From Gammaproteobacteria bacterium (GTDB lineage Bacteria > Pseudomonadota > Gammaproteobacteria > Pseudomonadales > Azotimanducaceae), in contig JAPOVV010000054.1 in NCBI GenBank assembly GCA_026707945.1, positions 62,001 to 126,000 on the forward strand: a stretch of DNA of 64,000 nt, given 5' to 3'. A program made the position numbers and the translations under genes. The first letter of the stretch is position 1. Every line of letters starts with the position of its first letter. The notes beneath the pieces are model-generated. The model worked only from the letters and a program-made list of their open reading frames with translations, made no database searches and was not told the DNA's origin. Of the stretch, positions 52,360 to 62,050 are shown piece after piece.

Positions 52360-54441
52360 GTGCTGCGGGAGTTCATACAACGGCGCAAAGTCGATCAAAC
52401 GACCGACACTACGCAACAAGACCACACGATCATCAGTGGGTTCAAGGCTGGCGCGCAGTTCGACGATCGTATTGATATAGACTCCGAAATTTCCCACGCA
52501 GAATCTCTCGGAATCATCTTGCGTGGTTTTTACTGGCTTAGATACGTCAAAGTACTTTTCTTTACTCGCTGGGCAATGCGGACCGTGATCATCATCCCGG
52601 GTCTCTTCCTCGGCTGGTTCGGAAAAATCACGATCGATCACGTGATCCTAGAGGTGCCTCTCATCGCCGACGAGGTGAACTTTCCGCCACATCTGCACTG
52701 GTTCCTGGAAATCCTCGAAGGGCGCGAACCTCTGAGCATTTTCTTGGTCTTGCTCGTTGTATATGTCATCGGTCTATTTCTAATCGGTACTCGAGCAGGC
52801 GGAACAGGCGCTAATCTGTATGGCGGACGCGACGCGGCTAGTAATGCCGAAAATGCTGTTAGTGGCGGACAAGGCGGTGCTTGGACAGGCAGTGACGCCG
52901 GTGGGATTTGGGGCATTACCGAGTGGTGGGTCAGTGTGCGCCTGTCACAACGATTTATCAATCGTTTACGAACGGACTTGTTTCGACGGCTGATTCGAGC
53001 ACCGATGACGAGGGTTGATGATCAGGCGGTTGGGGATTCGTTGTATCGAACCCTTTACGACACGCCGATGGTATTTACCAACATCACCGAAACTGTCTTC
53101 TCGCCGTTTTTCATATTTGTCGGTCTCGGTCTTACGTTCTATCAGCTCTGGTGGACGTATGCGGAAGTGTCCATGGCGATTGTGGGTCTGATGACGTTGA
53201 TGATCCCCATAACAATCATTACGACGATTGCGCCGTCAAGGTGGATCCGACGTATGACCCAGAATCAGCGCGCGGCGGGCGCTGCCACCACGAATACGCT
53301 CGAAGAAACCATGAACAACATCAGTGCGGTGCAAAGTCTGGGAGCGATGAAAACGGAGAAGGAGCGCTTTGCCAAGCGTTCCGCTCATGCTTTCTGGCGT
53401 GCACGCATTGCGATGTTTCCCTGGCTAGGTGTAGGCATCATTCTGGAGATGGTTGGCTGGCCATTAGCTTTCTATCTCGCTTGGCACGTAACTAATTTGG
53501 TGATCGAAGGGCAGCTAACGGTCGGTGATTTCGGTGCATTGTTCTTTATGTATATGGGATTGCAAGGGTCGTTCCAGGGGTTAGGCCGTCTCTGGTTGAA
53601 TGTTCAAGATCAAGCCGCGGCAGCACGTAGGGTGTTTTTCTTCATGGATCTCATCGCGGACGACGAAGAACATCAACCTGGAAAGACGTTAGAACCAATA
53701 AGAGAAGGCGTACGAATAGAAGACGTTGGATTCAAGTATCCAAACGGTCATGAGGCGTTGAAGGACATCAACCTTGATCTGAATATCGGCGAGGTTGTTG
53801 CGATAGTGGGACCTACGGGCAGCGGTAAGACGTCGTTAGCCTACCTGCTACCTGCCTTCCTCAAACCTACGTCCGGCAGGGTACTGATGGACGGCAATGA
53901 CGTGATGGAAATCGATCTTGCTTCATTGCGAAAACAAACTGCCTATATCTTTCAGGAACACTTTTTGCTTTCCGAGTCCATCCGCTCGAACTTGAGCTTG
54001 GCCAATCCAGATGCAACGGAAGAAGATATTTTGAGTGCCCTTGAGGCCGCTAGCTGCATAGAGTTCATTGATGAGCTCCCCGATGGAATAGACACTGTGC
54101 TTGGCCGTTCGGGCGACACACTCTCCGTTGGGCAACAACAGCGATTGAGCATCGCTCGAGGTTTAGTGCGCAAAGCACGAATCGTAGTTCTGGACGAACC
54201 GACCGCCGCACTTGACCCTCAAACTGAGAATCTTTTGGTTCGATCGCTGCGTAGTGAAGCGGATGATCGAATTGTGGTTGTTATCGCGCATCGGTTATCG
54301 ACGATTCGCCAAGCAGACAAGATCGTTTTCCTTGAAGAAGGTGAGGTCAAGGAAGTCGGCAATCACGAGGAGTTGATGTCACACGAAGATGGTCCATATC
54401 GCGAGTTCGTAAATCTTCAGTCAACGAGCCAAGCCGTATAG
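52360..54441 (+). CDS. ABC exporter half-transporter, member 2 of three
   Basis: 693 residues from a GTG. An N-terminal cytosolic segment (MLREFIQRRKVDQTTDTTQQ) leads to the first helix (TRWAMRTVIIIPGLFLGWFG). A distinctive glycine-rich segment (RAGGTGANLYGGRDAASNAE, then NAVSGGQGGAWTGSDAGGIW) lies between helices. ATPase motifs: VGPTGSGKTS, IFQEHFLLSESIRSNLSLAN, LSVGQQQRLSIARG, IVVLDEPTAALDPQTENLLV and VVIAHRLSTIRQ. All intact. It is a close paralogue of the third gene. Confidence 0.88.
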   Translation: MLREFIQRRKVDQTTDTTQQDHTIISGFKAGAQFDDRIDIDSEISHAESLGIILRGFYWLRYVKVLFFTRWAMRTVIIIPGLFLGWFGKITIDHVILEVPLIADEVNFPPHLHWFLEILEGREPLSIFLVLLVVYVIGLFLIGTRAGGTGANLYGGRDAASNAENAVSGGQGGAWTGSDAGGIWGITEWWVSVRLSQRFINRLRTDLFRRLIRAPMTRVDDQAVGDSLYRTLYDTPMVFTNITETVFSPFFIFVGLGLTFYQLWWTYAEVSMAIVGLMTLMIPITIITTIAPSRWIRRMTQNQRAAGAATTNTLEETMNNISAVQSLGAMKTEKERFAKRSAHAFWRARIAMFPWLGVGIILEMVGWPLAFYLAWHVTNLVIEGQLTVGDFGALFFMYMGLQGSFQGLGRLWLNVQDQAAAARRVFFFMDLIADDEEHQPGKTLEPIREGVRIEDVGFKYPNGHEALKDINLDLNIGEVVAIVGPTGSGKTSLAYLLPAFLKPTSGRVLMDGNDVMEIDLASLRKQTAYIFQEHFLLSESIRSNLSLANPDATEEDILSALEAASCIEFIDELPDGIDTVLGRSGDTLSVGQQQRLSIARGLVRKARIVVLDEPTAALDPQTENLLVRSLRSEADDRIVVVIAHRLSTIRQADKIVFLEEGEVKEVGNHEELMSHEDGPYREFVNLQSTSQAV

Positions 54442-54489
54442 TCCTGAAGTCGGCGCGCCGGATAGCTCGGTTAGTTTTGTTCTTAGTTC

Positions 54490-54684
54490 ATGCTCCGTAA
54501 GTACATACAAAAACGAAAAGTCAACCAAACTACTGACACCACGTAGAAAGACCATACGATTGCCAGTGGTTTTTTATCCGGCGCTCAATTTGACGATCGC
54601 ATTGATACTGCCCCGGAGATATCACACCTTGAAGCCCTAAAGATCATCTTTAGAGGCTACCAGTGGCTCAAATACGTAAAGGGC
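54490..54684 (+). other. 5' end of third ABC gene with in-frame amber codon
   Basis: An ATG at 54490 begins a sequence matching the start of the second ABC gene residue by residue (MLRKYIQKRKVNQTTDTT), in phase with the long ORF that follows. Codon 19 is TAG at 54544-54546 where the paralogue has CAA (Q). From 54490 to 56571 is 2082 bp, exactly the length of the paralogue. The rest is uninterrupted. Confidence 0.7.
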
Positions 54685-56571
54685 TTGTTTTTCACGCGAT
54701 GGGCGATGAAAACCATGATCCTCGTGCCAAGCCTATATATCGGCTGGTTCACGAAGATCGTCATCGATCATGTGATTCTGCAAGTGCCGCTCATTGCTGA
54801 CGAAGCAAGATTCCCGCCACATATGCACTGGTTTCTCGAATTCCTTGAGGGTCGTGAACCACTAAACATCGCCTTGATGTTACTTATCGTTTATGTGTTC
54901 GGTCTATTCCTTATAGGTTCCCGTACCGGCGGTACCGGAGCGGACCTTTACGCGGGGAGAGACGCCGCTAGCAATGCCGAAAACGCAGTTAGCGGCGGTG
55001 GCGGCGGTACATTCACCGGCAGTGATGCTGGTGGTATCTGGGGTATTGCCGAGTGGTGGGTCAGTGTGCGACTCGCTCAACGCTTTATCAATCGCATCCG
55101 CACCGATTTATTCAGGCGACTGACCAAAGCGCCGATGACGCGCATCGATGATCAGGCGGTCGGCGATACCTTGTATCGGACCCTCTATGACACGCCAATG
55201 ATCTTTACCAATATCACGGAAACGATATTCACACCGTTTCTCGTCATGATGGGGCTTGTCCTTTTCTTCTACCAACTCTGGTGGACCTATGCTGAAGTGT
55301 CGTTGGTCATCGTTGGTCTTATGGCGCTGATGATCCCAATAACAATCTTCACGACCATCGCGCCGTCAACGTGGATTCGGCGGATGACGCAAAACCAACG
55401 AGCAGCGGGTGCAGCGACCACGAATACGTTAGAAGAGACGATGAACAACATCAGCGCTGTGCAAAGTCCTGGCGCGATGAAGACGGAAAAGGAGCGATTT
55501 GCCAAACGTTCGGCTCACGCCTTTTGGCGTACCAGAATTGCCATGTTTCCATGGCTCGGTGTCGATCTCATTCTGCAGGTTGTCCGATGGCCGCTCTCGT
55601 TCTATCTCATTTGGTACGTATCGAATTTGGTTATCGACGGACACCTCACCGTCGGTGACTACGGTGCGTTGTATGGCATGTACATGGGCTTGCAGTGGAT
55701 GTTCTACGAATTTGGTCGCATGTGGCTCAATCTTCAAGATCAAGCAGCTGCGGCGCGGCGCGTCTTTTTCTTCATGGATCTCGCCGTGGACGAAGAAGAG
55801 CACAGACCCGGGAACGAATTGGGACCAATCGGAGAAGGTGTTCGCATCGAAAACGCCGGTTTTAGCTATCCCGACGGCCATGAAGCGCTAAAAGACATCA
55901 ATCTTGAATTGAAGATTGGAGACGTCGTCGCAATCGTCGGTCCAACGGGCAGTGGTAAAACGTCCTTAGCCTATCTCTTACCTGCGTTCCTAAAACCTTC
56001 ATCTGGGCGCGTGTTGATCGACGGCAACGACGTCATGGAGATTGATCTGGCGTCATTGCGGAAACAGACTGCGTATATCTTCCAGGAACACTTCTTGCTT
56101 TCCGAATCCATCCGCTCGAACCTGAGCTTGGCGAATCCGGACGCCAATGAAGAGGACATGGTGAAAGCCCTTGAGACAGCGGGTTGTATGGAGTTCATTC
56201 AAGACCTGCGGGAAGGAATTGATACGGTACTTGGAAGGTCTGGCGATACGTTATCGGTCGGACAACAACAGCGGCTGAGCATCGCGCGTGGTCTGGTGCG
56301 TGACGCGCGAATCGTGATTCTGGACGAACCAACCGCAGCGCTTGACCCACAAACTGAAAATCTGCTCGTTCGCTCGTTGCGTAGCGAAGCGGAAGATCGA
56401 TTGGTGGTCGTCATCGCACATCGCTTATCGACGATTCGCCAGGCAGATAAGATCGTCTTTCTAGACGGCGGCGAAGTCCTCGAGATCGGTACTCACGACG
56501 AATTAGTGGAGCACGACGACGGTCCCTATCGGGAATTCGTCAATCTGCTGTCATCAACACAGGCGGTTTAG
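54685..56571 (+). CDS. ABC exporter half-transporter, member 3 of three (N-terminally cut by amber)
   Basis: 628 residues from a TTG at 54685; ATG 54706 is a further candidate. It begins right at the first transmembrane helix, so only the cytosolic extension is lost. It repeats the glycine-rich segment of member 2 (TGGTGADLYAGRDAASNAEN, then GGGGGTFTGSDAGGIWGIAE). ATPase motifs are intact: VGPTGSGKTS, IFQEHFLLSESIRSNLSLAN, LSVGQQQRLSIARG, IVILDEPTAALDPQTENLLV. It looks like a tandem duplicate of the second gene. It may be functional through internal initiation, suppressed, or at the start of decay. Confidence 0.8.
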   Translation: MFFTRWAMKTMILVPSLYIGWFTKIVIDHVILQVPLIADEARFPPHMHWFLEFLEGREPLNIALMLLIVYVFGLFLIGSRTGGTGADLYAGRDAASNAENAVSGGGGGTFTGSDAGGIWGIAEWWVSVRLAQRFINRIRTDLFRRLTKAPMTRIDDQAVGDTLYRTLYDTPMIFTNITETIFTPFLVMMGLVLFFYQLWWTYAEVSLVIVGLMALMIPITIFTTIAPSTWIRRMTQNQRAAGAATTNTLEETMNNISAVQSPGAMKTEKERFAKRSAHAFWRTRIAMFPWLGVDLILQVVRWPLSFYLIWYVSNLVIDGHLTVGDYGALYGMYMGLQWMFYEFGRMWLNLQDQAAAARRVFFFMDLAVDEEEHRPGNELGPIGEGVRIENAGFSYPDGHEALKDINLELKIGDVVAIVGPTGSGKTSLAYLLPAFLKPSSGRVLIDGNDVMEIDLASLRKQTAYIFQEHFLLSESIRSNLSLANPDANEEDMVKALETAGCMEFIQDLREGIDTVLGRSGDTLSVGQQQRLSIARGLVRDARIVILDEPTAALDPQTENLLVRSLRSEAEDRLVVVIAHRLSTIRQADKIVFLDGGEVLEIGTHDELVEHDDGPYREFVNLLSSTQAV

Positions 56572-56580
56572 TCGCTGGAT

Positions 56581-57744
56581 TCAGTTTTCGGCATAGGTTG
56601 AGAATCCGTACAGATTAGCTGCGTTCCCACACGTCACTTTGCGTTTTATCGAGTCGGGCACACCTTTGAATTCACGCTCGATAAATTCTTGCGAATCCGG
56701 CCACACGCCGTCTGGATGAGGGAAGTCGCTTCCCCACATCACGTTGTCCTCACCGAGGATATCCAGCAACCGTAGGCCAACTGGGTCGCTCTGGTAGGTG
56801 GCGTAGCACTGTCGATGCCAGTAAGCGGATGGTTTCATGGTTAACGTGAGATCCGCAAACTGATCCTCCCACTCCAGATCCATGTGCTCGAGGAGATATG
56901 GGATCCAACCGATGCCCGCTTCCCCTATGACGATTTTTAAGTTCGGATGCGCCTCAAGTACGCCGCCGTAAACGACCTCCATCAGGACGGTCGCCATGGC
57001 AAGCTGGAATCCGGTAATGTGAACTGCGAACGCCTGGCGCCGCTGTAGTGGACCGAGCGTAGCGTAGTCGTAGCTCATTTTGGGGCCGATCGTATGGAAG
57101 TGCAGTGGTAGTTGTGCACTTTCGATCGCTGCCCATAACGGTTCCCAGTCAGGGTGAAAGAGCGGCAGCATATCGTGCGTAATCGCAACTTCGATGCCAC
57201 GAACCGCACCCCGAGCCGCGACCCGTTCAACTTCGGCGACGGCTGCTTCAACGGATGCTCCCGTTATGCTCGCGATCCCGGCGTATCGATCTGGGTGCTT
57301 CTCGCAAAAGTCAGCCAACCACTCGTTGTAGATTCGGACGAGCTCAACGGCAGCTTCGTCATCTTGTAGTCGCATCGATGCACCTAGTACGCCGTACAGC
57401 ACTTCTGCTTGAATCCCGTCACGTTCTTGATCCTTCAAGCGCAAATCTGGATCGGTGAGCCGGGGGATACCTCTTTCACCGTCGTCGTACAACCCTTGTG
57501 CCGCCATGCGGTCAGACCGGTGAATTTCGCCAGGTACATATCGTCGACCTGCCGAGCCCATGCCATTTTGCAGACCAAATCGCGCACCATTTTTTGACGT
57601 CCAGAATCGTCCTGATGACGTCTCTTCGACAAACGGCATGCGATCCCGCAATTCTGCCACGCAACGGCTTTGAAAGAGGTCTTCGGGTAACCATGGAAAG
57701 TCGATATGGCAGTCGGCCGAAATGACGTCGTATTTCATATTCAA
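56581..57744 (-). CDS. Amidohydrolase-2 family (TIM-barrel decarboxylase/hydrolase-like)
   Basis: 387 residues, no signal peptide. The PF04909-type barrel shows VISADCHIDFPWLP at the N terminus, AEVLYGVLGASMRLQDDEAA, LPLHFHTIGPKMSYDY, LKIVIGEAGIGWIPYLLEHMD, and NVMWGSDFPHPDGVWPDSQE with the catalytic aspartate. Members include ACMS-decarboxylase-like and related hydrolases of organic acids. It is convergent with the ABC cluster (10 bp apart) and divergent from the MacA-like gene. Confidence 0.8.
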   Translation of the reverse strand: MNMKYDVISADCHIDFPWLPEDLFQSRCVAELRDRMPFVEETSSGRFWTSKNGARFGLQNGMGSAGRRYVPGEIHRSDRMAAQGLYDDGERGIPRLTDPDLRLKDQERDGIQAEVLYGVLGASMRLQDDEAAVELVRIYNEWLADFCEKHPDRYAGIASITGASVEAAVAEVERVAARGAVRGIEVAITHDMLPLFHPDWEPLWAAIESAQLPLHFHTIGPKMSYDYATLGPLQRRQAFAVHITGFQLAMATVLMEVVYGGVLEAHPNLKIVIGEAGIGWIPYLLEHMDLEWEDQFADLTLTMKPSAYWHRQCYATYQSDPVGLRLLDILGEDNVMWGSDFPHPDGVWPDSQEFIEREFKGVPDSIKRKVTCGNAANLYGFSTYAEN

Positions 57745-57857
57745 AAACTACGTTAAACGCGTATAGACAAGCAAGATAACGGAAGGCACCCGCATTTTAA
57801 GCGACGTCAATCTTCATAAAATGCGTATCACTAAGAGATTCCAACGATTTTCCTCCT

Positions 57858-59369
57858 ATGAAAAAGGCTTGGCTAACACTTGCCATCCTTCTCGTCATCG
57901 CAGGTGTTGCTGGCGGTACCGTGTACGCAATGCGCGGTAACGGCGACACTTTTGAATACGAACAGAAAGCAGTTCAAGTCGGTGACGTAGAGAGCGTTGT
58001 CAACGCCACTGGTGCCCTTGAACCGGTCAATACTGTGATCGTCGGTACCGAAGTATCGGGTCAGATCTCCGAGCTTTTAGTGGACTTCAACGACAAAGTT
58101 GAACAAGGTCAGATTATTGCTCGTATTGACCCGCGTACTTTCGAAGCAAGGCTACTGCAACGGGAAGCGGATGTTGAAGTAGCGAACGCCAACATTCAAA
58201 GTCGAAATGCGGAATTGACTCGGGCTCGAAGTAATCTCAAACGTGCGCAACGGGAACTTTCGCGTCTTGAGGAGCTGTCCTTGGATGGGCACGTCTCCGT
58301 GTCGCAACTAGAAACGGATAAGAACGCGCTAGATCAGGCGATTGCGTCCGTGGAAATCGCGAATGCTTCGGTTACGAACGCGCATGCAGGTCTTACGCAG
58401 TCGGAAGCGGCTCTGGCGCAAGCTAAACTCGATCTCGAGCGGACGTACATTCGTGCGCCGATCTCAGGTACGGTCATCAATCGTGCGGTTGAAATAGGGC
58501 AAACGGTTGCTGCGAGTTTCTCAGCGCCTGAACTCTTTGTCATAGCGCATGACCTCCACGAAATGAAGGTCGAAGCGAGCGTCGACGAAGCCGATGTTGG
58601 ACGACTACGTGAAGGATTACCTGCACGTTTTTCAGTAGACGCCTACCCGAATAGGGATTTCAACGGTCGTGTGTCGCAGATACGAAAGTCACCCACGGAA
58701 AACCAGAGTGTCGTCACGTACAAAGTCATCGTTACCGCGCGGAATGACGACTTATCGCTCTTTCCAGGTATGACGGCTACCGTTGATATGGTGCTTGGGA
58801 GCCGTCAAAACGTGCTCACTGTGCCGAATTCCGCGTTAACTTATGCACCACGCGGAAGTCAACCTGAACCTCAATCCACATCTGGCTCCACTGGCGGGGG
58901 TGGGCCAGGCGGCGGTGGTGGAAGACCGGGCGGCGGCGGATTTATGACGCCTGAACAGCAAGCGGAGCAGCTCGCCGAGCAACTCAATCTAACCGACGAC
59001 CAGAAAACAAAAGTCGCCGCAATCTATGAAACGACTAGCCAACGTATGCGAGCGATGTTTACTGGAGGCGGCGGGCGAGGGGGTCCGCCGAGTTCGAGAA
59101 CCGAAATGCGACAGCGCATGATGAGTGTATTCAATGACGCGAATAAGGAGATTGCTGAATTACTCGATCCCGCACAACGCGCTAAGTTCGAGGAAATGAA
59201 CGCGATGCGCGGTGGTAACCGTCAGTCCGTGTATGTACTGACTGAGACCGGCGAGGAAGAGCGGAAAACCATCGCGATCGGTTTGCAAGACGACAACATG
59301 GCAGAGGTGGTGTCCGGTCTCGAAGAGGGTGAGATGGTGATTGTTCGAGCGAAGAGGGTGACCTCTTGA
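57858..59369 (+). CDS. MacA-like periplasmic adaptor with inserted Spy/CpxP-like segment
   Basis: 503 residues. An N-terminal membrane anchor (AWLTLAILLVIAGVAGGTVYA) is followed by a lipoyl/hairpin/beta-barrel adaptor core (VIVGTEVSGQISELLVDFND, long coiled coil, YIRAPISGTVINRAVEIGQT, VPNSALTYAP). Between about residues 333 and 455 lies an unusual insertion: a glycine-rich linker, then LNLTDDQKTKVAAIYETTSQ and AELLDPAQRAKFEEMNAM, which resemble the LTxxQ motifs of Spy/CpxP periplasmic chaperones. The adaptor then resumes (SVYVLTETGEEERKTIAIGL). It is the first gene of a macAB-type operon and probably links the inner-membrane MacB to a TolC-like channel. Confidence 0.8.
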   Translation: MKKAWLTLAILLVIAGVAGGTVYAMRGNGDTFEYEQKAVQVGDVESVVNATGALEPVNTVIVGTEVSGQISELLVDFNDKVEQGQIIARIDPRTFEARLLQREADVEVANANIQSRNAELTRARSNLKRAQRELSRLEELSLDGHVSVSQLETDKNALDQAIASVEIANASVTNAHAGLTQSEAALAQAKLDLERTYIRAPISGTVINRAVEIGQTVAASFSAPELFVIAHDLHEMKVEASVDEADVGRLREGLPARFSVDAYPNRDFNGRVSQIRKSPTENQSVVTYKVIVTARNDDLSLFPGMTATVDMVLGSRQNVLTVPNSALTYAPRGSQPEPQSTSGSTGGGGPGGGGGRPGGGGFMTPEQQAEQLAEQLNLTDDQKTKVAAIYETTSQRMRAMFTGGGGRGGPPSSRTEMRQRMMSVFNDANKEIAELLDPAQRAKFEEMNAMRGGNRQSVYVLTETGEEERKTIAIGLQDDNMAEVVSGLEEGEMVIVRAKRVTS

Positions 59370-60067
59370 AGAACGAGATCATTACTTGTGAGAGTCTTAG
59401 CAAGACGTACGTTTTAGGTGACGAAGAAGTCCACGCGCTTGATGAGGTTTCGATTAAGCTCGCGCGCGGCGACTATGCGGCGGTCATGGGACCATCGGGT
59501 TCCGGTAAGTCCACATTTATGAATATCGTCGGGTGTTTAGACACGCCCGATACGGGCAATCTGTGGCTCGATGGCGAGGAAGTAAGTCGCATGTCTAGAA
59601 ACGAGCTTGCCGGCGTACGTAATAAAAAGATCGGATTCGTTTTTCAACAGTTCAATCTCCTTGGACGAACTTCCGCGCTAGACAATGTCGCGTTGCCATT
59701 ACTCTATGGTGGCATAAAGCGTCACGATCGACGTGAGCGGGCATATGCGGCGCTTGAACGAGTCGGTCTCAAGGATCGGGTAGGTCACCACCCGACGCAG
59801 TTATCGGGGGGTCAACAACAACGAGTGGCGATAGCGCGTGCATTAGTTAACGAACCATCCATCTTGCTCGCGGACGAACCGACGGGTGCGTTAGATACGC
59901 ATACAGGCGAAGAAATCATGGATATCTTTGATGAATTGAACCAATCGGGTTTAACCATCGTGCTCGTTACACACGAGTATCTGATTGCAGCGCACGCGCA
60001 CCAAATGATCCGGTTTTTGGATGGGAAGATCACCGGAGTAGAGCAGCTGAAGGCCGAGGCAGCGTAG
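59366..60067 (+). CDS. MacB-type ABC ATPase (separate subunit)
   Basis: 233 residues from a TTG that overlaps the adaptor stop by 4 nt. ATPase motifs: Walker A MGPSGSGKST, Q-loop FVFQQFNLLGRTSALDNVAL, signature QLSGGQQQRVAIARAL, Walker B ILLADEPTGALDTHTGEEIM and VTHE. It belongs to the LolD/MacB subgroup. In E. coli MacB the ATPase and permease are fused; here they are separate. It powers the permease encoded next. Confidence 0.88.
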   Translation: MKNEIITCESLSKTYVLGDEEVHALDEVSIKLARGDYAAVMGPSGSGKSTFMNIVGCLDTPDTGNLWLDGEEVSRMSRNELAGVRNKKIGFVFQQFNLLGRTSALDNVALPLLYGGIKRHDRRERAYAALERVGLKDRVGHHPTQLSGGQQQRVAIARALVNEPSILLADEPTGALDTHTGEEIMDIFDELNQSGLTIVLVTHEYLIAAHAHQMIRFLDGKITGVEQLKAEAA

Positions 60068-60069
60068 AT

Positions 60070-61308
60070 ATGGATGTCATTGAATTACTCCGCGTGGCTT
60101 GGAGCTCGATCCGCGTCCACAAGATGCGTAGTTTTCTGACCATTCTCGGCATCATGATCGGGGTTGCCTGCGTGATCACGATGATGACGGTAACTGCGGG
60201 GGCACAGCACGATATTGATCGTCAGATGCGTGAGATGGGCAGCAATCTCATGATGGTCTATGCTGGGAGCTGGCGCGGTCGTGGCGGTGTAAGAAGCGCG
60301 GCGGGAGCGAATGCGGTACTAACCGAGGACGACTCAGACGCGATAAAGCGGGAGATTCCCGAAATAGTTGCGGCGGCGCCGACAATGCGTGGGTATGCAC
60401 AAGTCGTGGTTGGAAATCGAAACTGGAATTCGTCGGTGTACGGTATCGACGAAGATTTTTTGGTCGTACGCAACTGGGGAGTAAACGAGGGGCGATTGTT
60501 TGAACCTACGGAACTAAGCCGTGGTTCACGCGTTGCTCTCATCGGTTCTACGACGGCAACTGAACTTTTCGGTGAAGGTCAAGTTCTTGGTCAGACCATT
60601 CGAGTTCAAAACGTGCAATTTACAGTTGTCGGATTGCTGGCGTCTAAGGGAATGGCGCCTGGTTCGACATCGTTTGATCAAGATAGCGTGGTATTGATAC
60701 CTCTGAAGACTGCTCGAACACGGTTACTCGGACGTCAAGGCGTGGCGGGGAATGCGGTCGAGGGAATCTATATCTCAGTCGAAAACGAAGAGGATATGTT
60801 GTACGTCGAAGAAGAGATTAAGAAGCTGCTGCATACGCGTCATCGAATTGATCCAGAACGTGAAGCGTTCTCTGTCAACAACATGTCCGAGTGGATCGAG
60901 TCTCGCCTAGAACAACAAAATACATTCAATTCATTGCTTTCGGTGATCGCTGCCGTATCGCTGATCGTGGGTGGCATTGGCATCATGAACATCATGCTGG
61001 TTTCCGTGACGGAACGTACGCGGGAAATCGGTCTGCGCATGGCGGTGGGTGCGCGCAACAGCGACATCATGCAACAGTTCTTGGTTGAAGCGATTGCGTT
61101 GTGTATTGCTGGTGGCATCCTGGGAATCGCGTTGGCAGTGGTAGTGAGCACTGGGTCGTCGTATCTCGCGGGTTGGCCAATCTATTTCCAATGGTGGGTG
61201 CTCATGATGGCAGTTGTGTTCTCCGGTGTTATCGGAGTCTTTTTCGGTTTCTACCCGGCACGGAGTGCGGCCAATAAGGATCCGATCGAAGCGTTGCGTA
61301 CGGAATAG
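60070..61308 (+). CDS. MacB/FtsX-type ABC permease
   Basis: 412 residues, two bases after the ATPase gene. Four helices frame a large periplasmic domain: KMRSFLTILGIMIGVACVITMM at the N terminus, the periplasmic region about 45-285, then FNSLLSVIAAVSLIVGGIGIMNIMLVSVTERTREIGLRMAVGAR, and the last two helices. The C terminus FYPARSAANKDPIEALRTE is typical. With the MacA-like and ATPase subunits it should form a tripartite pump for macrolides, peptides or siderophores. Confidence 0.88.
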   Translation: MDVIELLRVAWSSIRVHKMRSFLTILGIMIGVACVITMMTVTAGAQHDIDRQMREMGSNLMMVYAGSWRGRGGVRSAAGANAVLTEDDSDAIKREIPEIVAAAPTMRGYAQVVVGNRNWNSSVYGIDEDFLVVRNWGVNEGRLFEPTELSRGSRVALIGSTTATELFGEGQVLGQTIRVQNVQFTVVGLLASKGMAPGSTSFDQDSVVLIPLKTARTRLLGRQGVAGNAVEGIYISVENEEDMLYVEEEIKKLLHTRHRIDPEREAFSVNNMSEWIESRLEQQNTFNSLLSVIAAVSLIVGGIGIMNIMLVSVTERTREIGLRMAVGARNSDIMQQFLVEAIALCIAGGILGIALAVVVSTGSSYLAGWPIYFQWWVLMMAVVFSGVIGVFFGFYPARSAANKDPIEALRTE

Positions 61309-61362
61309 AAGCTCTAGACCTAACAATCAGCATAAAGGTTCAATTTTTAGTCACGTGTAGTC

Positions 61363-61914
61363 ATGTGTATCGATAGCAAGGCATCTATTCCCTTCGTTGT
61401 GTGCACTGCGCTAATGCTCGTAAACTGTGGCCCGGCGTCAAGTTCATTGAGCTCCGTCGTTCCTTATGGCGTCGATCTAACAGGGATTTGGGTTCTGGAC
61501 GAAGCACGTAGCGATGCCCCACCGAACACCGAAGCCGCACGTCAGCGATTGAAGGCGGCTGAGATTGAGGGAAAGCGATCAGATTCATTCGGTTCAATCA
61601 TTTACGCGACGCAAGATTTCCCTGTGATTTCGGCGGAACGGTTGGCGATAGAGCAAGACGAAAGCTCGATTGGTATTTCCTATGGTGACGGGCAACACCG
61701 AGACTTGATTTGGGGACTACAAACACGTGCGGAATGGAAAATCGATGCGGGATGGGAGCAATCGCGACTCGTCGTGAGGTCCGTCGTCAGTCACACCTCA
61801 GGAACCGAGCGCTATCAACTAGATTCTGATGGGGACACTTTGTTCGTCGACGTTTCTATTCGAGCGGGACCGGACCGAAGGAGCTTTCGAAGAACGTACA
61901 TCAGATCTCATTAG
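61363..61914 (+). CDS. Predicted lipoprotein of unknown function
   Basis: 183 residues. The N terminus PFVVCTALMLVNCGPASSS contains a lipobox (LMLVNC|G). The mature protein has DLTGIWVLDEARSDAPPN at its start, like many small beta-barrel/lipocalin-like periplasmic proteins, and the hydrophilic AERLAIEQDESSIGISYGDG. No enzyme motif was seen. It lies 54 bp after the macB permease and could be part of that operon. Confidence 0.55.
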   Translation: MCIDSKASIPFVVCTALMLVNCGPASSSLSSVVPYGVDLTGIWVLDEARSDAPPNTEAARQRLKAAEIEGKRSDSFGSIIYATQDFPVISAERLAIEQDESSIGISYGDGQHRDLIWGLQTRAEWKIDAGWEQSRLVVRSVVSHTSGTERYQLDSDGDTLFVDVSIRAGPDRRSFRRTYIRSH

Positions 61915-62050
61915 GCGGTCGAATACAAGAGGGAATTCAATCACGAAAACACTATATACGTTACTTGCATGTCGATTCTAGGATTTAGGGAATTTTTACG
62001 GTTCGCCAAAACTGAGCGTCTAAGTAGACATCTGTCGGTGAGAACGCCAT

